From assembly GCF_004342285.1 (NCBI RefSeq), contig NZ_SMCV01000001.1:744001-808000 (forward strand): a stretch of DNA of 64,000 nt. The letters run 5' to 3'. Below, in pieces: positions 22,117-34,806 of the stretch. Position 1 is the first letter of the stretch. Every line of letters starts with the position of its first letter. The notes under the pieces were generated by a model, which worked only from the letters and a program-made list of their open reading frames with translations, searched no databases and was not told the DNA's origin. The stretch comes from Klebsiella sp. BIGb0138. Lineage in GTDB: Bacteria > Pseudomonadota > Gammaproteobacteria > Enterobacterales > Enterobacteriaceae. A program made the position numbers and the translations under genes.

Positions 22117-22191
22117 GTCCCCTTAGTTAAATGGATATAACGAGCCCCTCCTAAGGGCTAGTTGCAGGTTCGATTCCTGCAGGGGACACCA
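22117..22191 (+). tRNA. argW: tRNA-Arg (anticodon CCT)
   Basis: The acceptor stem GTCCCC pairs with GGGGAC, the anticodon arm carries CCT in its loop, the T-arm contains GGTTCGATTCC, and CCA is encoded. Length 75. It reads the rare AGG codon. In E. coli argW is an integration site for prophages and islands; here no integrase follows. Confidence 0.98.
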
Positions 22192-22356
22192 TTACCCTTC
22201 CTCGCCTGTTTCCCCCATCGCCTTGAGATACCGTTTCCGTACCCGGAGATGTCCTCTCTCTCTCAGCTTATTCACCTCACCGCCTATCCCCCCGACATTT
22301 TGCCCCTCAAGGGATATCCGGATGGAAGGGTACCGACACGCACAGGTGGACGAGCG

Positions 22357-23262
22357 CTACGGGCATTCACTCTTCTCAACATTGAGACCTGCGGCCACAT
22401 GGCAAGCCATTGCGCGAAATTCACGCGCGGCGACGCTTTGCCAGGCATCCTTATGCTGTAACAGACAGGCGGTTCTCTCCAGCAGCGACGGCATAAGCTC
22501 CACCGCCACCAGATCGTCACGCTCGCGCACGATAGCGGCCGGTAACAGCGTCGAGAGCATCGTACTTTGAATAACGGTCAGTATCGCGCTGATGGAGTTG
22601 GCTTCCATCTGTACCTTCGGCTGAATATCATGCCGCCGACAGTTGCGATCGATTTGATCGCGGGTGGCAAACTCCGCGCTCAATAAGATCAGCGGGGTCT
22701 GATTGAGAACCTCCAGCGTTATCCGGCGCTGCGTCGCTAACGGATGGTGACGGCCCACCACCAGCGCCAGGGTTTCGGTCAGTAAAGGCAAGGTCTCGAT
22801 ATCCCGCGAGCCGCTGTCGTCAAAGGCAATCCCGAGATCCAGTTCGTCGTTGAGTAACAGTGCTTCCATCTGGTCCTGGGTCATTTCGCGCATGCTCAAC
22901 GTAATGTTGGGATAGCGCTGATAGAAGGAAGCCACCAGCGGTCCCATAAAATAGGAGGTAAACGTCGGCGTCATTGCAACCCGCAGCGTGCCTCGCTGTA
23001 AGTCATCAACGTCATGAAGCGCCCGCCGACCTTCAGCCAAATCCCGCAGCACCCGGCGGGCATAGATCAGCCAGACCTCACCAGCATCCGTCAGGCGGGT
23101 AGTACGCCCGCTTCGGTCAAAAAGCTGAACGCCCAGGGTCTCTTCAAGCTGGCGAATCTGTTGTGATAATGCCGGCTGTGAGACATGCAGCGCCGTCGCG
23201 GCCCGGGTAAAGCCGCGATGTTCGGCAACGGCCAGAAAACAGGTGAGATGACGTAGCAGCAT
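22357..23262 (-). CDS. cynR: LysR-type regulator CynR
   Basis: Transcription factor of 301 residues. The HTH (about 18-37) reads [23 protein letters not shown]; the rest is the LysR effector domain ([22 protein letters not shown]). It matches CynR, the cyanate-responsive activator of cynTSX, along its length. It is divergent from a 41-codon ORF and a cynX-type gene, whereas cyanase (cynS) and carbonic anhydrase (cynT) are absent from this locus. Its true inducer here may differ. It follows tRNA argW by 165 bases. Confidence 0.88.
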   Translation of the reverse strand: MLLRHLTCFLAVAEHRGFTRAATALHVSQPALSQQIRQLEETLGVQLFDRSGRTTRLTDAGEVWLIYARRVLRDLAEGRRALHDVDDLQRGTLRVAMTPTFTSYFMGPLVASFYQRYPNITLSMREMTQDQMEALLLNDELDLGIAFDDSGSRDIETLPLLTETLALVVGRHHPLATQRRITLEVLNQTPLILLSAEFATRDQIDRNCRRHDIQPKVQMEANSISAILTVIQSTMLSTLLPAAIVRERDDLVAVELMPSLLERTACLLQHKDAWQSVAAREFRAMACHVAAGLNVEKSECP

Positions 23263-23404
23263 CGGATTACCTATAAGTAAAACAAATAGAGTTAATCATA
23301 AATAAGTCTTTTCCCTTATGGAATAAGCTACGTACCCTATCCGCATATGCAAAGGCAATGCTGCCTTGCCACCCCCGAACCCGCATCGATATTCAGGAGT
23401 CCGT
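23263..23404. promoter_or_regulatory. cynR-cynX divergent control region
   Basis: AT-rich gap with repeated ATAAG/CTTAT words: AATAAG at 23301-23306, its inverted CTTAT at 23315-23319 and AATAAG again at 23322-23327. These inverted repeats are plausible LysR-type binding sites. An AGGAG lies before the ATG at 23405. Confidence 0.5.
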
Positions 23405-23530
23405 ATGTCCGTCCACGATAACGACCTGCAGCACGCCATTGCGCGGATAAAACAGCCGTTCACCGTACTCTACTGCCCGCAGCCCGACGGGCCTGCGCTT
23501 TATCAACCCTGGGTGGATAAGCAGAAATGA
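23405..23530 (+). CDS. 41-residue ORF coupled to cynX, unknown function
   Basis: A short frame starting at ATG 23405 with AGGAG six bases upstream. Its TGA overlaps the cynX ATG (ATGA), so ribosomes finishing it can start the transporter. The product begins MSVHDNDLQHAIARIKQ and contains one Cys. I recognise no family. It may be a true small protein, a translational leader, or the fused ends of a gene lost by internal deletion. It stands where cynT/cynS lie in E. coli but resembles neither. Confidence 0.55.
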   Translation: MSVHDNDLQHAIARIKQPFTVLYCPQPDGPALYQPWVDKQK

Positions 23531-24723
23531 GCCCGACCCCGCGCAACCCTCTGATGCTCCTCGTACTGGTGCTGATTGGCCTCAATATGCGCCCGCTGCT
23601 GACCTCCATCGGCCCGCTGCTTCCCCAGCTACAGCAGGCCAGCGGGATGGGCTTTACCCTCGTTTCGTTGCTCACCGCGATCCCGGTCATCGCCATGGGC
23701 GCGCTGGCGCTGGCGAGTCCGTGGCTTGACCGCCATATCAGCGCAGGCCGCGGAATCGCGCTGAGCCTGTTGTTGATTGCCGCAGGCGCCCTGCTGCGCG
23801 AATTAGCCCCACGCAGCGGGCTGCTGCTCAGTAGCGCCCTGCTCGGCGGCGTCGGTATAGGTATTATTCAGGCGACGATCCCGGCACTCATTAAACGCCA
23901 GTTTTATCAGCGGACGCCTCAGGTGATGGGGCTGTGGTCTGCCGCGCTGATGGGTGGCGGCGGTCTGGGGGCGGCATTAACGCCATGGCTGGCGCAGCGC
24001 AGCGCCGTCTGGCATCAGGCGCTTGCCTGGTGGGCACTGCCCGCGGTCGCCGCCCTCTTCGGCTGGTGGCTCGTCAACCGCACACGGTCTGGCAGGACGC
24101 CGCCGGCCGCAGCCGCAATACCGCTTCCGCTCTTTCGCCGCCGCCGCGCCTGGACGCTCGGACTCTACTTTGGCCTGATTAACGGCGGCTACGCCAGTTT
24201 AATCGCCTGGCTGCCGCCTTATTATATGCAGTTGGGCTATAGCGCCCAGTTTAGCGGTACCCTGCTGGCAATGATGACCGTCGGCCAGACGGCAGGCGCG
24301 CTGCTGATACCGATGCTCGCCCGGCATGACGATCGGCGCCAGCTGCTGATGCTGACGTTACTGCTGCAGCTCATCGGTTTCTGCGGCTTTCTCTGGCTGC
24401 CGCTGCAGGCGCCGCTGCTCTGGGCGGTGGGCTGCGGTATTGGTTTAGGCGGCGCATTTCCCCTCTGCCTGGTGCTGGCGCTCGACCACTCGCCGCAGCC
24501 CGCGGTGGCAGGCCGACTGGTGGCCTTTATGCAGGGCATTGGCTTTATCGTGGCCGGCGCCTCTCCGTGGCTGTCGGGCCTGCTACGCAGCCTGAGCGGC
24601 GGTTATTTGCTGGACTGGGCGTTTCACGCCCTCTGCGTCGTCGTACTGATGGGGATGACCCTGCGTTTCGTTCCCGCCCACTATCCGCGGGAATGGCGAA
24701 AAGCGCAGCCGACTGTCGATTAA
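23527..24723 (+). CDS. cynX: CynX/NimT-family MFS transporter
   Basis: Major facilitator of 398 residues with about twelve hydrophobic segments. The start (LMLLVLVLIGLNMRPLLTSIGPLLPQLQ) is characteristic of the CynX/NimT group, in which LNMRP is well conserved. E. coli CynX is linked to cyanate, and NimT to 2-nitroimidazole resistance. Here no cyanate-degrading gene is present, so the substrate is open. ATG 23527 overlaps the stop of the preceding micro-ORF. Divergent CynR is the likely regulator. Confidence 0.85.
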   Translation: MSPTPRNPLMLLVLVLIGLNMRPLLTSIGPLLPQLQQASGMGFTLVSLLTAIPVIAMGALALASPWLDRHISAGRGIALSLLLIAAGALLRELAPRSGLLLSSALLGGVGIGIIQATIPALIKRQFYQRTPQVMGLWSAALMGGGGLGAALTPWLAQRSAVWHQALAWWALPAVAALFGWWLVNRTRSGRTPPAAAAIPLPLFRRRRAWTLGLYFGLINGGYASLIAWLPPYYMQLGYSAQFSGTLLAMMTVGQTAGALLIPMLARHDDRRQLLMLTLLLQLIGFCGFLWLPLQAPLLWAVGCGIGLGGAFPLCLVLALDHSPQPAVAGRLVAFMQGIGFIVAGASPWLSGLLRSLSGGYLLDWAFHALCVVVLMGMTLRFVPAHYPREWRKAQPTVD

Positions 24724-25105
24724 ACGTTTCCTGGCGGCGCCGGAAGTCCGTTTCCGCGTCGCAGACCCGCCCGCTCGCAAGAGAAAAAATCCCAAAATCA
24801 AACAGCTATCTCTCAGCAGTTGCTCGGCGCTGGCAGCCGTCGCCGGAATGGATTTTATTACCGAATGAAATTAATGTGTCGCCGAATCACGACACTCGTA
24901 AGTAACTAAAAATTAATAAAAAAACGCCTCTTGTTTCCCTCATTTTTTAGGCGTACATTAGCGCCATCTGGAGCAGTTAGCGCACAGAATTTCGAGCTGC
25001 CGCAGCCGCCAGAATGTTCTGGTTTTTACTGCGACAGATCAGAGTCAACAATAATGAAGATTAAATTCATTTAGGCGTTTCGCCGAGAACGCGGAGTGAT
25101 GAGTC
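24724..25105. other. Intergenic region between cynX and ypdK
   Basis: No gene is supported in this 382-base stretch. It holds an ACGCCT...AGGCGT inverted pair with a long T-rich loop (about 24923-24953), and CCAGAATGTTCTGG followed by TTTTT (25009-25027), a weak terminator-like hairpin. The part nearest ypdK is AT-rich and may carry its promoter. Confidence 0.4.
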
Positions 25106-25177
25106 GTGAAATACTTTATTATGGGCGTATCTTTTATGGTCATCGTATGGGCCGGTACTTTTGCCCTGATGATCTAA
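25106..25177 (+). CDS. ypdK: Small membrane protein YpdK
   Basis: A 23-residue hydrophobic protein, read from GTG 25106 (VKYFIMGVSFMVIVWAGTFA...), that forms a single membrane helix. It matches the E. coli small protein YpdK, differing mainly at a few residues, and stands at the same place before alaC. Its function is unknown. A GGAG lies about 12 bases upstream of the GTG. A terminator follows 20 bases after the stop. Confidence 0.85.
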   Translation: MKYFIMGVSFMVIVWAGTFALMI

Positions 25178-25195
25178 ACCATACCAGCGTCAAAG

Positions 25196-25223
25196 AAAAG
25201 GGAGCCAGCGGCTCCCTTTTTTT
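25196..25223. terminator. Terminator between ypdK and alaC
   Basis: Stem GGGAGCC / GGCTCCC with a three-base loop and seven Ts on the plus strand. The minus-strand side also has CCCTTTTC, so it can end alaC as well. Confidence 0.88.
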
Positions 25224-26460
25224 ATTCCTGGCTTTCGCCAGCAGACCTGGCTGAGGGGGGAAGCAGTCCGTCAGCACGGAACATCGACTTGATCCCGCGA
25301 ATGGCCTGCCGGATACGATCGCGGTTTTCGATTAAGGCAAAGCGCACGTGGGTGTCGCCATAATCGCCGAAGCCGATACCTGGCGAAACGCAGACCTTCG
25401 CATCCTGCAGCAGCTTTTTCGCAAACTCCAGCGAGCCCAGCGCCGCATATTGTTCAGGAATTTTCGCCCACACGTACATGGACGCTTTCGGACACTCCAC
25501 CATCCAGCCCGCTTCGTGTAGCCCTTTAACCAGCACATCGCGGCGGCGCTTATACTGCTCAGCGATATCGCGTACGCACTGCTGATCGCCTTCCAGCGCA
25601 GCGATAGCCGCAACCTGTAACGGTGTGAAAGTCCCGTAATCGTGATAGCTTTTAATCCGCGCCAGCGCGTTGACCAGCGTTTTATTGCCGACCATAAAGC
25701 CAATACGCCAGCCGGCCATGTTATAGCTCTTGGACAGCGTAAAAAATTCTACCGCCACATCGCGCGCGCCGGGGACTTCCATGATCGACGGCGCTTTCCA
25801 GCCATCATAGACGATGTCGGCATAGGCCAGATCGTGGACCACCAGCACATCGTAACGCTTCGCCAGGGCGACCACTTTCTCAAAGAATTCCAGTTCGACG
25901 CACTGCGCGGTCGGGTTGGAAGGGAAACCGAGGATCATCATTTTGGGTTTCGGGTAGCTTTCGCGAATCGCACGCTCCAGCTCGTTGAAAAAATCAACGC
26001 CTTCGACCAGCGGTACCGAACGTACCTGGGCGCCGGCAATCACCGCGCCGTAAATATGAATCGGGTAGCTGGGATTCGGCACCAGCACCGTGTCGCCATG
26101 ATCCAGCGTCGCCAGCATCAGATGCGCCAGCCCCTCTTTCGAGCCGATGGTGACTATCGCTTCCGATTCCGGATCGATGTCGACGTTATAGCGATCCTGA
26201 TACCAGCGCGAAATCGCGCGGCGCAGACGAGGAATGCCGCGGGATGTGGAGTAGCCGTGCGTATCCGGCCGCTGGGCAACGGTACATAATTTTTCCACGA
26301 TATGCGGCGGGGTCGCGCCGTCGGGGTTACCCATGCTGAAATCGATAATATCTTCGCCGCGCCGACGCGCAGCCATTTTCAGTTCAGCGGTAATGTTAAA
26401 AACGTACGGGGGAAGACGATCGATACGCGTGAAGCGGCGTTCAGGACTGGATTCAGTCAT
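25222..26460 (-). CDS. alaC: Alanine transaminase AlaC
   Basis: PLP-dependent class I/II aminotransferase of 412 residues that makes alanine from pyruvate and glutamate; one of the three main alanine aminotransferases. The PLP-binding Lys lies in [19 protein letters not shown], and [16 protein letters not shown] and [12 protein letters not shown] are typical of fold type I. GAGGAATCT precedes the ATG at 26460. It stands alone, divergent from ypdA. Confidence 0.96.
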   Translation of the reverse strand: MTESSPERRFTRIDRLPPYVFNITAELKMAARRRGEDIIDFSMGNPDGATPPHIVEKLCTVAQRPDTHGYSTSRGIPRLRRAISRWYQDRYNVDIDPESEAIVTIGSKEGLAHLMLATLDHGDTVLVPNPSYPIHIYGAVIAGAQVRSVPLVEGVDFFNELERAIRESYPKPKMMILGFPSNPTAQCVELEFFEKVVALAKRYDVLVVHDLAYADIVYDGWKAPSIMEVPGARDVAVEFFTLSKSYNMAGWRIGFMVGNKTLVNALARIKSYHDYGTFTPLQVAAIAALEGDQQCVRDIAEQYKRRRDVLVKGLHEAGWMVECPKASMYVWAKIPEQYAALGSLEFAKKLLQDAKVCVSPGIGFGDYGDTHVRFALIENRDRIRQAIRGIKSMFRADGLLPPSARSAGESQE

Positions 26461-26841
26461 AGATTCCTCGGATTAACGTGAGCGCCCGGACCGTCCGAGC
26501 GACGCTGTCGCCTTTGCGACATGTTGAGAAAATAACCCGAAAAAATTGATGCTGTCGAGAGGGGAAGAAAAAAATAATCTCTGGCGAAAAAAACGGGCAT
26601 CGGTTCCATTAAATACGGTAACAAAGGTCCCTGATTTAGCGGCGGCGAAAATTGAATGCAACATATTAATATCTATTGGTTTACCTGATGTTATCATGTT
26701 GCCGAAGAGCATCGCGGCTGCTCTTACCGCGCCGAAAATCCCCTTTTTTTAGTGTGGCTGTTCCCTGTTTATCGCTTCGGCTGGCCTTCTGCCGCCAGGT
26801 TTTTTATCATAGCGCTTTCCCGCGACAGACACGGCGCACCC
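26461..26841. other. Intergenic control region between alaC and ypdA
   Basis: This 381-base gap between divergent genes should hold both promoters. It is AT-rich in the middle, with poly-A stretches near 26567-26594. An inverted pair AGAGC / GCTCT occurs at 26706-26726, close to a T-run at 26752. The short open frames here look spurious. I could not assign a specific operator. Confidence 0.4.
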
Positions 26842-28539
26842 ATGCACGAAATATTCACTATGCTGCTGGCGGTTTTTGACCGCGCGGCGCTCATGTTGAT
26901 TTGCCTTTTTTTCCTGATCCGCCTGCGCCTGTTCCGCGAACTCCTGCATAAATCGGCGCACACGCCGAAAGAGCTGCTGGCCGTCACCGCCATCTTTTCG
27001 ATGTTTGCCCTGTTCAGCACCTGGTCCGGCGTACCGGTTGAAGGTTCTCTGGTCAACGTCCGTATTATTGCGGTGATGTCCGGCGGGATCCTGTTTGGCC
27101 CGTGGGTCGGGGCCATCGTTGGCGTCATTGCCGGCGTGCACCGTTATCTTATCGATATCGACGGCGTGACCGCCGTGCCCTGCTTTATCACCAGCATCGT
27201 CGCCGGGCTCTTGTCCGGGTTGATTAACCGCAAAGTCCCGAAAGCCCAGCGCTGGAAAGTCGGGATCCTCGCCGGTATGGTTTGCGAAACGCTGACCATG
27301 ATCCTCGTGATCCTGTGGGCGCCTTCGTGGTCGCTGGGCGTGGATATTGTCTCCAAAATCGGTATTCCGATGATCCTTGGCAGCATCTGTATCGGATTTA
27401 TCGTCCTGCTGGTGCAGAGCGTCGAGGGGGAAAAAGAGGCCAGCGCCGCGCGCCAGGCAAAACTGGCGCTGGATATCGCCAATAAAACGCTACCGCTGTT
27501 CCGCCACGTAAATAGTGAATCCCTGCGCCAGGTTTGCGACATCATCCGCCGGGATATCAACGCCGATGCGGTGGCCATTACCACCACCGACCGGGTACTG
27601 GCCTATGTCGGCTTTGGCGAAAGCAACTATCACGACCATGACAACAGCATCAGCCCCACCACCCGCCTGGCGATAGAAAGCGGGAAAATCATCATTAAAA
27701 ATAATGATGAGGCTTACAGAACCCCGGAAATACACTCGATGCTGGTGATCCCGCTGCGCGAGAAAGGCGTCGTCACCGGCACGCTGAAAATTTACTACTG
27801 TCACGCCCACCGCATCACCTCATCCCTGCAGGAGATGGCGGTTGGACTGTCGCAAATCATCTCCACTCAGCTGGAGGTGTCGCGGGCGGAACAGCTGCGG
27901 GAAATGGCTAACAAGGCGGAACTGCGCGCCTTGCAAAGTAAAATCAACCCCCATTTTCTGTTTAACGCGCTTAATGCGATTTCATCCTCAATTCGTATGA
28001 ACCCGGACACCGCCCGTCAGCTCATTTTTAATTTATCGCGTTATCTGCGCTATAACATTGAATTAAAAGATGACGAGCAGATTGATATCAAAAGGGAGCT
28101 GTACCAGATTAAGGATTATATTGCCATCGAGCAGGCGCGCTTCGGCGATAAGCTGACCGTTATCTACGATATTGATGATGAAGTCAGCTGCGTGATACCC
28201 AGCCTGCTGATCCAGCCGCTGGTGGAAAATGCCATCGTCCACGGCATCCAGCCCTGCAAGGGGAAAGGCGTGGTGACCATCGGCATCAATGAGTGCGGCA
28301 ATCGGGTACGGATTAGCGTTCGCGATACCGGCAATGGGATCGATCCTGCGGTGGTCGCGCGGGTGGAAGCCGATGAAATGCCGGGCAATAAAATCGGCCT
28401 GCTCAACGTCCATCATCGGGTCAAACTGCTGTATGGCGAAGGGCTGCATATCCGCCGCATGACCCCCGGGACGGAAATTGCCTTCTACGTGCCAAACAAG
28501 CTCGTATCCCAGACCACGCCGGTGTCTCTGTTGCCATGA
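26842..28539 (+). CDS. ypdA: Sensor histidine kinase YpdA (PyrS)
   Basis: Membrane sensor of 565 residues of the LytS family; with YpdB it responds to extracellular pyruvate in E. coli and induces the transporter yhjX. The order is a 5TM-Lyt membrane domain (about 1-200), a GAF domain (about 220-350), and a His-kinase domain with the phospho-His in [19 protein letters not shown] and the ATPase box [11 protein letters not shown] chose ATG 26842 ([19 protein letters not shown]), as homologues begin there. The frame extends 30 codons upstream without homology. It overlaps or nearly abuts ypdB. Confidence 0.94.
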   Translation: MHEIFTMLLAVFDRAALMLICLFFLIRLRLFRELLHKSAHTPKELLAVTAIFSMFALFSTWSGVPVEGSLVNVRIIAVMSGGILFGPWVGAIVGVIAGVHRYLIDIDGVTAVPCFITSIVAGLLSGLINRKVPKAQRWKVGILAGMVCETLTMILVILWAPSWSLGVDIVSKIGIPMILGSICIGFIVLLVQSVEGEKEASAARQAKLALDIANKTLPLFRHVNSESLRQVCDIIRRDINADAVAITTTDRVLAYVGFGESNYHDHDNSISPTTRLAIESGKIIIKNNDEAYRTPEIHSMLVIPLREKGVVTGTLKIYYCHAHRITSSLQEMAVGLSQIISTQLEVSRAEQLREMANKAELRALQSKINPHFLFNALNAISSSIRMNPDTARQLIFNLSRYLRYNIELKDDEQIDIKRELYQIKDYIAIEQARFGDKLTVIYDIDDEVSCVIPSLLIQPLVENAIVHGIQPCKGKGVVTIGINECGNRVRISVRDTGNGIDPAVVARVEADEMPGNKIGLLNVHHRVKLLYGEGLHIRRMTPGTEIAFYVPNKLVSQTTPVSLLP

Positions 28540-28550
28540 GCGGAGAAAAA

Positions 28551-29294
28551 ATGAAAGTCATCATTGTTGAAGATGAGTTCCTGGCGCAACAGGAGCTCAC
28601 CTGGTTGATTAACACCCACAGCCAGATGGAGATTGTCGGCACCTTTGACGACGGGCTGGACGTGCTGAAATTTCTGCAGCACAACAAGGTCGATGCCATT
28701 TTTCTCGACATCAATATCCCCTCGCTCGACGGCGTCCTGCTGGCGCAGAACATCAGTCAGTTCGCACATAAACCGTTTATTGTGTTTATCACCGCCTGGA
28801 AAGAGCATGCGGTGGAAGCCTTTGAACTGGAGGCGTTCGACTACATTCTCAAGCCGTATCAGGAGTCGCGGATCGTGAATATGCTGCAAAAGCTGGCCAG
28901 CGCCTGGCAGCAACAGCAGCAGATAGAGAGCCATGCCGGCGTCGTCGCCAACCCGCAGCGCGAAAATGACACCATCAATCTGATTAAAGATGAGCGGATT
29001 ATCGTCACCAGCATTCACGATATTTACTACGCGGAGGCGCACGAAAAAATGACCTTCGTCTATACCCGCCGGGAATCGTTCGTAATGCCGATGAACATTA
29101 CGGAGTTTTGCGGCAAGCTGCCAACCGCGCACTTCTTCCGCTGCCACCGTTCCTACTGCGTCAATCTGAATAAAATCCGCGAAATTGAACCGTGGTTCAA
29201 CAACACCTATATCCTGCGCTTACGCGATCTGGAATTTCAGGTCCCGGTCAGCCGCAGCAAGGTCAAAGAGTTTCGCCAGTTAATGCATTTGTAG
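28551..29294 (+). CDS. ypdB: LytTR response regulator YpdB (PyrR)
   Basis: Response regulator of 247 residues. The receiver domain has the acidic pocket VEDE and the phosphorylated Asp53 in DAIFLDINIPSLDG. The C-terminal LytTR DNA-binding domain spans about 145-245 (IYYAEAHEKMTFVYTRRESFVM, FFRCHRSYCVNLNKIREIE). I chose ATG 28551 (MKVIIVEDEF), with GGAG five bases before it; an upstream ATG at 28536 overlaps the ypdA stop as ATGA. The E. coli partner gene ypdC is not here; glk follows directly. Confidence 0.95.
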   Translation: MKVIIVEDEFLAQQELTWLINTHSQMEIVGTFDDGLDVLKFLQHNKVDAIFLDINIPSLDGVLLAQNISQFAHKPFIVFITAWKEHAVEAFELEAFDYILKPYQESRIVNMLQKLASAWQQQQQIESHAGVVANPQRENDTINLIKDERIIVTSIHDIYYAEAHEKMTFVYTRRESFVMPMNITEFCGKLPTAHFFRCHRSYCVNLNKIREIEPWFNNTYILRLRDLEFQVPVSRSKVKEFRQLMHL

Positions 29295-29311
29295 CGGGGA
29301 AAGGAGCAGGA

Positions 29312-29350
29312 TGGCAGCCCGCCCGGGCGTGGCAACGCCGGTACGGGCTG
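29312..29350. repeat. Inverted repeat between ypdB and glk
   Basis: AGCCCG near 29314 and CGGGCT near 29343 flank a GC-rich core with GGCGT / ACGCC, giving a stem between the convergent genes. A T-run is missing, so a terminator role is uncertain. Confidence 0.4.
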
Positions 29351-29362
29351 GCTGGCTGAGTC

Positions 29363-30328
29363 TCAGAGAATCTGACCCAGGGTCTGACGCAGATGCGCCC
29401 CGGCCCCCAACAGCCCCGGGTTGTCGTGGACGATCAGGTATACCGGGATATCCTGAACGAAGGCTTTAAATCGCCCTTTGTCTTCAAAACCGCCGCGGAA
29501 GCCGGAGGATTTAAAGAACTCCAGGAAGCGCGGTACAATGCCGCCCGCAATATACACGCCGCCGAAGGTGGCCAACGTCAACGCCAGGTTGCCGCCAAAG
29601 CGCCCCATAATCACGCAGAACAGCGACAGCGCGCGACGACAGTCGATACAGCTATCCGCCAGCGCGCGTTCGGTCACATCTTTCGGCTGGAGATTTTCCG
29701 GCAGACGGCCGTCAGATTTCACAATCGCCCGATAAAGATTCACCAGACCCGGGCCGGACAATACGCGTTCGGCAGAGACGTGGCCCAGTTCGGCGCGCAG
29801 CTCTTCGAGGATAAGGCCCTCTTCTTCGCTGTTTGGCGCGAAGTCAACGTGGCCGCCCTCGCCCGGCAGGCTTACCCAGCGTTTATCGACGGGCACCAGA
29901 TGTGCGACGCCGAGACCGGTTCCCGCGCCGTAGACGGCGATAGGTTTCCCCTCCACCGGCGCCGTACCGCCAAACTGAATCAGATGTTCAGCTTTCAGCA
30001 TCGGGATCGCCATCGATACCGCGGTAAAATCGTTGATGATTTCCAGATGGGAGAACCCGAGGTTCTTTTGCATTTCAGCGATGGAAAAGGCCCAGGTATG
30101 GTTCGTCATCGTCACCCGGTCACCGGTAATCGGACAGGCAATCGCGATGCAGCCGTCTTCAACCTCGACGTTCTGCTCTTGCAAATAGACGCGAACAACG
30201 GCTTCAAGACTGGGATAATCGAGCCCGGAATAGGTTTTTGCCCGCGAAATCTCCCCGCTTGCCATATCACATAATGCCAGTCGGGCATTGGTTCCGCCGA
30301 CGTCTCCTACTAAAGCAAATTTTGTCAT
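29363..30328 (-). CDS. glk: Glucokinase
   Basis: Phosphorylates cytoplasmic glucose with ATP to glucose-6-phosphate; 321 residues. The phosphate-binding motif [16 protein letters not shown] is at the N-terminus; the catalytic Asp lies in [14 protein letters not shown], followed by [14 protein letters not shown], and GGIVPRF near the end is the second nucleotide-binding part. It is divergent from yfeO and convergent with ypdB. Confidence 0.98.
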   Translation of the reverse strand: MTKFALVGDVGGTNARLALCDMASGEISRAKTYSGLDYPSLEAVVRVYLQEQNVEVEDGCIAIACPITGDRVTMTNHTWAFSIAEMQKNLGFSHLEIINDFTAVSMAIPMLKAEHLIQFGGTAPVEGKPIAVYGAGTGLGVAHLVPVDKRWVSLPGEGGHVDFAPNSEEEGLILEELRAELGHVSAERVLSGPGLVNLYRAIVKSDGRLPENLQPKDVTERALADSCIDCRRALSLFCVIMGRFGGNLALTLATFGGVYIAGGIVPRFLEFFKSSGFRGGFEDKGRFKAFVQDIPVYLIVHDNPGLLGAGAHLRQTLGQIL

Positions 30329-30592
30329 TCCGTTACGGCTCCACTAAAGTCAAAATGATTCTTTGGCACACTGTAAATTCATGATGCCTTAACAACAACG
30401 ACCAACGCACAAGCGCCCACAGTTTAGCGATCTATGTCACATTTAGGTTGTAATCTGTGAAAAATGATTATCGACGCCGCGCGAGATCGTCAGGCATAGC
30501 CGCCACTTTCTCGTTTCAGCACGCGCTTGTCTCCGTGCGCGGAGAGCGTCGAAGCAAACGCGTGCCGCGTAACCATCAAAAGGAAATTTTTC

Positions 30593-33662
<3,070 letters not shown>

Positions 33663-34655
33663 ATGGTTTACCAGGCAAATGCGGCGCGATATCAAACCAT
33701 GGAATATCGTCGTTGCGGGCGGAGCGGCTTAAAGCTACCGGCAATTTCACTCGGCCTATGGCACAACTTTGGCGACGAAACGCGGGTGGAAACCAGCCGC
33801 CAGCTGCTGCGGCACGCGTTTGATCTAGGCATCACGCATTTTGATTTAGCCAACAACTACGGGCCGCCTCCCGGGTCGGCGGAGAGCAATTTCGGCCGCA
33901 TTCTGCGGGAAGATTTTTTGCCCTGGCGCGACGAGCTGCTCATCTCCACTAAGGCCGGTTACACCATGTGGGACGGGCCTTACGGTGACTGGGGGTCGCG
34001 CAAATATCTGGTGGCCAGCCTCGACCAAAGCCTGAAGCGTATGGGGCTGGAATACGTGGATATCTTCTATCATCACCGCCCCGATCCGCAAACCCCGCTG
34101 CGGGAAACCATGCGCGCGCTGGACCATATCGTACGTCAGGGTAAAGCGCTGTACGTCGGGCTTTCCAACTATCCGCTGGCGCAGGCCGCTGAGGCGGTGA
34201 GCATCCTCAATGATCTCGGTACGCCGTGCCTTATCCATCAACCTAAATACTCGATGCTCGAACGGTGGGTTGAGGAGGGGTTACTCGATTTTCTGCAGGC
34301 GGAAGGGGTAGGAAGCATTGCGTTTTCACCGCTGTCCGGCGGCCAGCTGACCGACCGCTATCTGCACGGTATTCCTGCGGATTCCCGCATTGCCAGCGGC
34401 AGCCGCTTCCTGCAGGCCGATCAGTTAACCGAAGCGAAGCTGGCAAAAGTGCGCCAGCTGGACGCGCTGGCGCAGGCCCGCGGGCAGAAGCTCTCGCAGA
34501 TGGCGCTCGCCTGGGTGCTTCGGGATGAGAAAGTAACCTCGGTACTGATTGGTGCCAGCAAAACGGCACAGCTTGACGATGCCGTCGGCATGTTGAGCAA
34601 CCGGCATTTCAGCGCTGAAGAGCGCATGGCGATTGACGCCATCCTTGCGGCGTAA
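33663..34655 (+). CDS. YghZ-like aldo/keto reductase
   Basis: NADPH-dependent reductase of 330 residues, TIM-barrel fold, close to the YghZ (L-glyceraldehyde-3-phosphate/methylglyoxal reductase) group. The catalytic tetrad is visible: Asp and Tyr in THFDLANNYGPPPGSAE, Lys in ISTKAGYTMWDGPYGDWGS, and His in IFYHHRPDP. The C-terminal cofactor region is SVLIGASKTAQLDDAV. GCGGAGGAAGT precedes ATG 33663. Divergent from ipdC, it may reduce an aldehyde from that path, but this is inference. A second ATG at 33699 (MEYRRCG) is possible. Confidence 0.88.
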   Translation: MVYQANAARYQTMEYRRCGRSGLKLPAISLGLWHNFGDETRVETSRQLLRHAFDLGITHFDLANNYGPPPGSAESNFGRILREDFLPWRDELLISTKAGYTMWDGPYGDWGSRKYLVASLDQSLKRMGLEYVDIFYHHRPDPQTPLRETMRALDHIVRQGKALYVGLSNYPLAQAAEAVSILNDLGTPCLIHQPKYSMLERWVEEGLLDFLQAEGVGSIAFSPLSGGQLTDRYLHGIPADSRIASGSRFLQADQLTEAKLAKVRQLDALAQARGQKLSQMALAWVLRDEKVTSVLIGASKTAQLDDAVGMLSNRHFSAEERMAIDAILAA

Positions 34656-34806
34656 ACGAAGATTTCCTTTAGCAAAAAGTGCTCTTATCCGCGATTTAGG
34701 AGTTCATCCAATGCTGCGGGGCTTTACCGCCCCGTAATATCACGTTACAGGTCCAATGAGAGCCTATTCATCAGGTTCTCAGGCCCCGATCGTGAAGGAG
34801 AAGAGT

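Noticed and set aside
30480-30592. Possible fluoride riboswitch before the ClC-like yfeO
   Set aside because: The conserved GGCGATGG-type start and the downstream pairing are not present.
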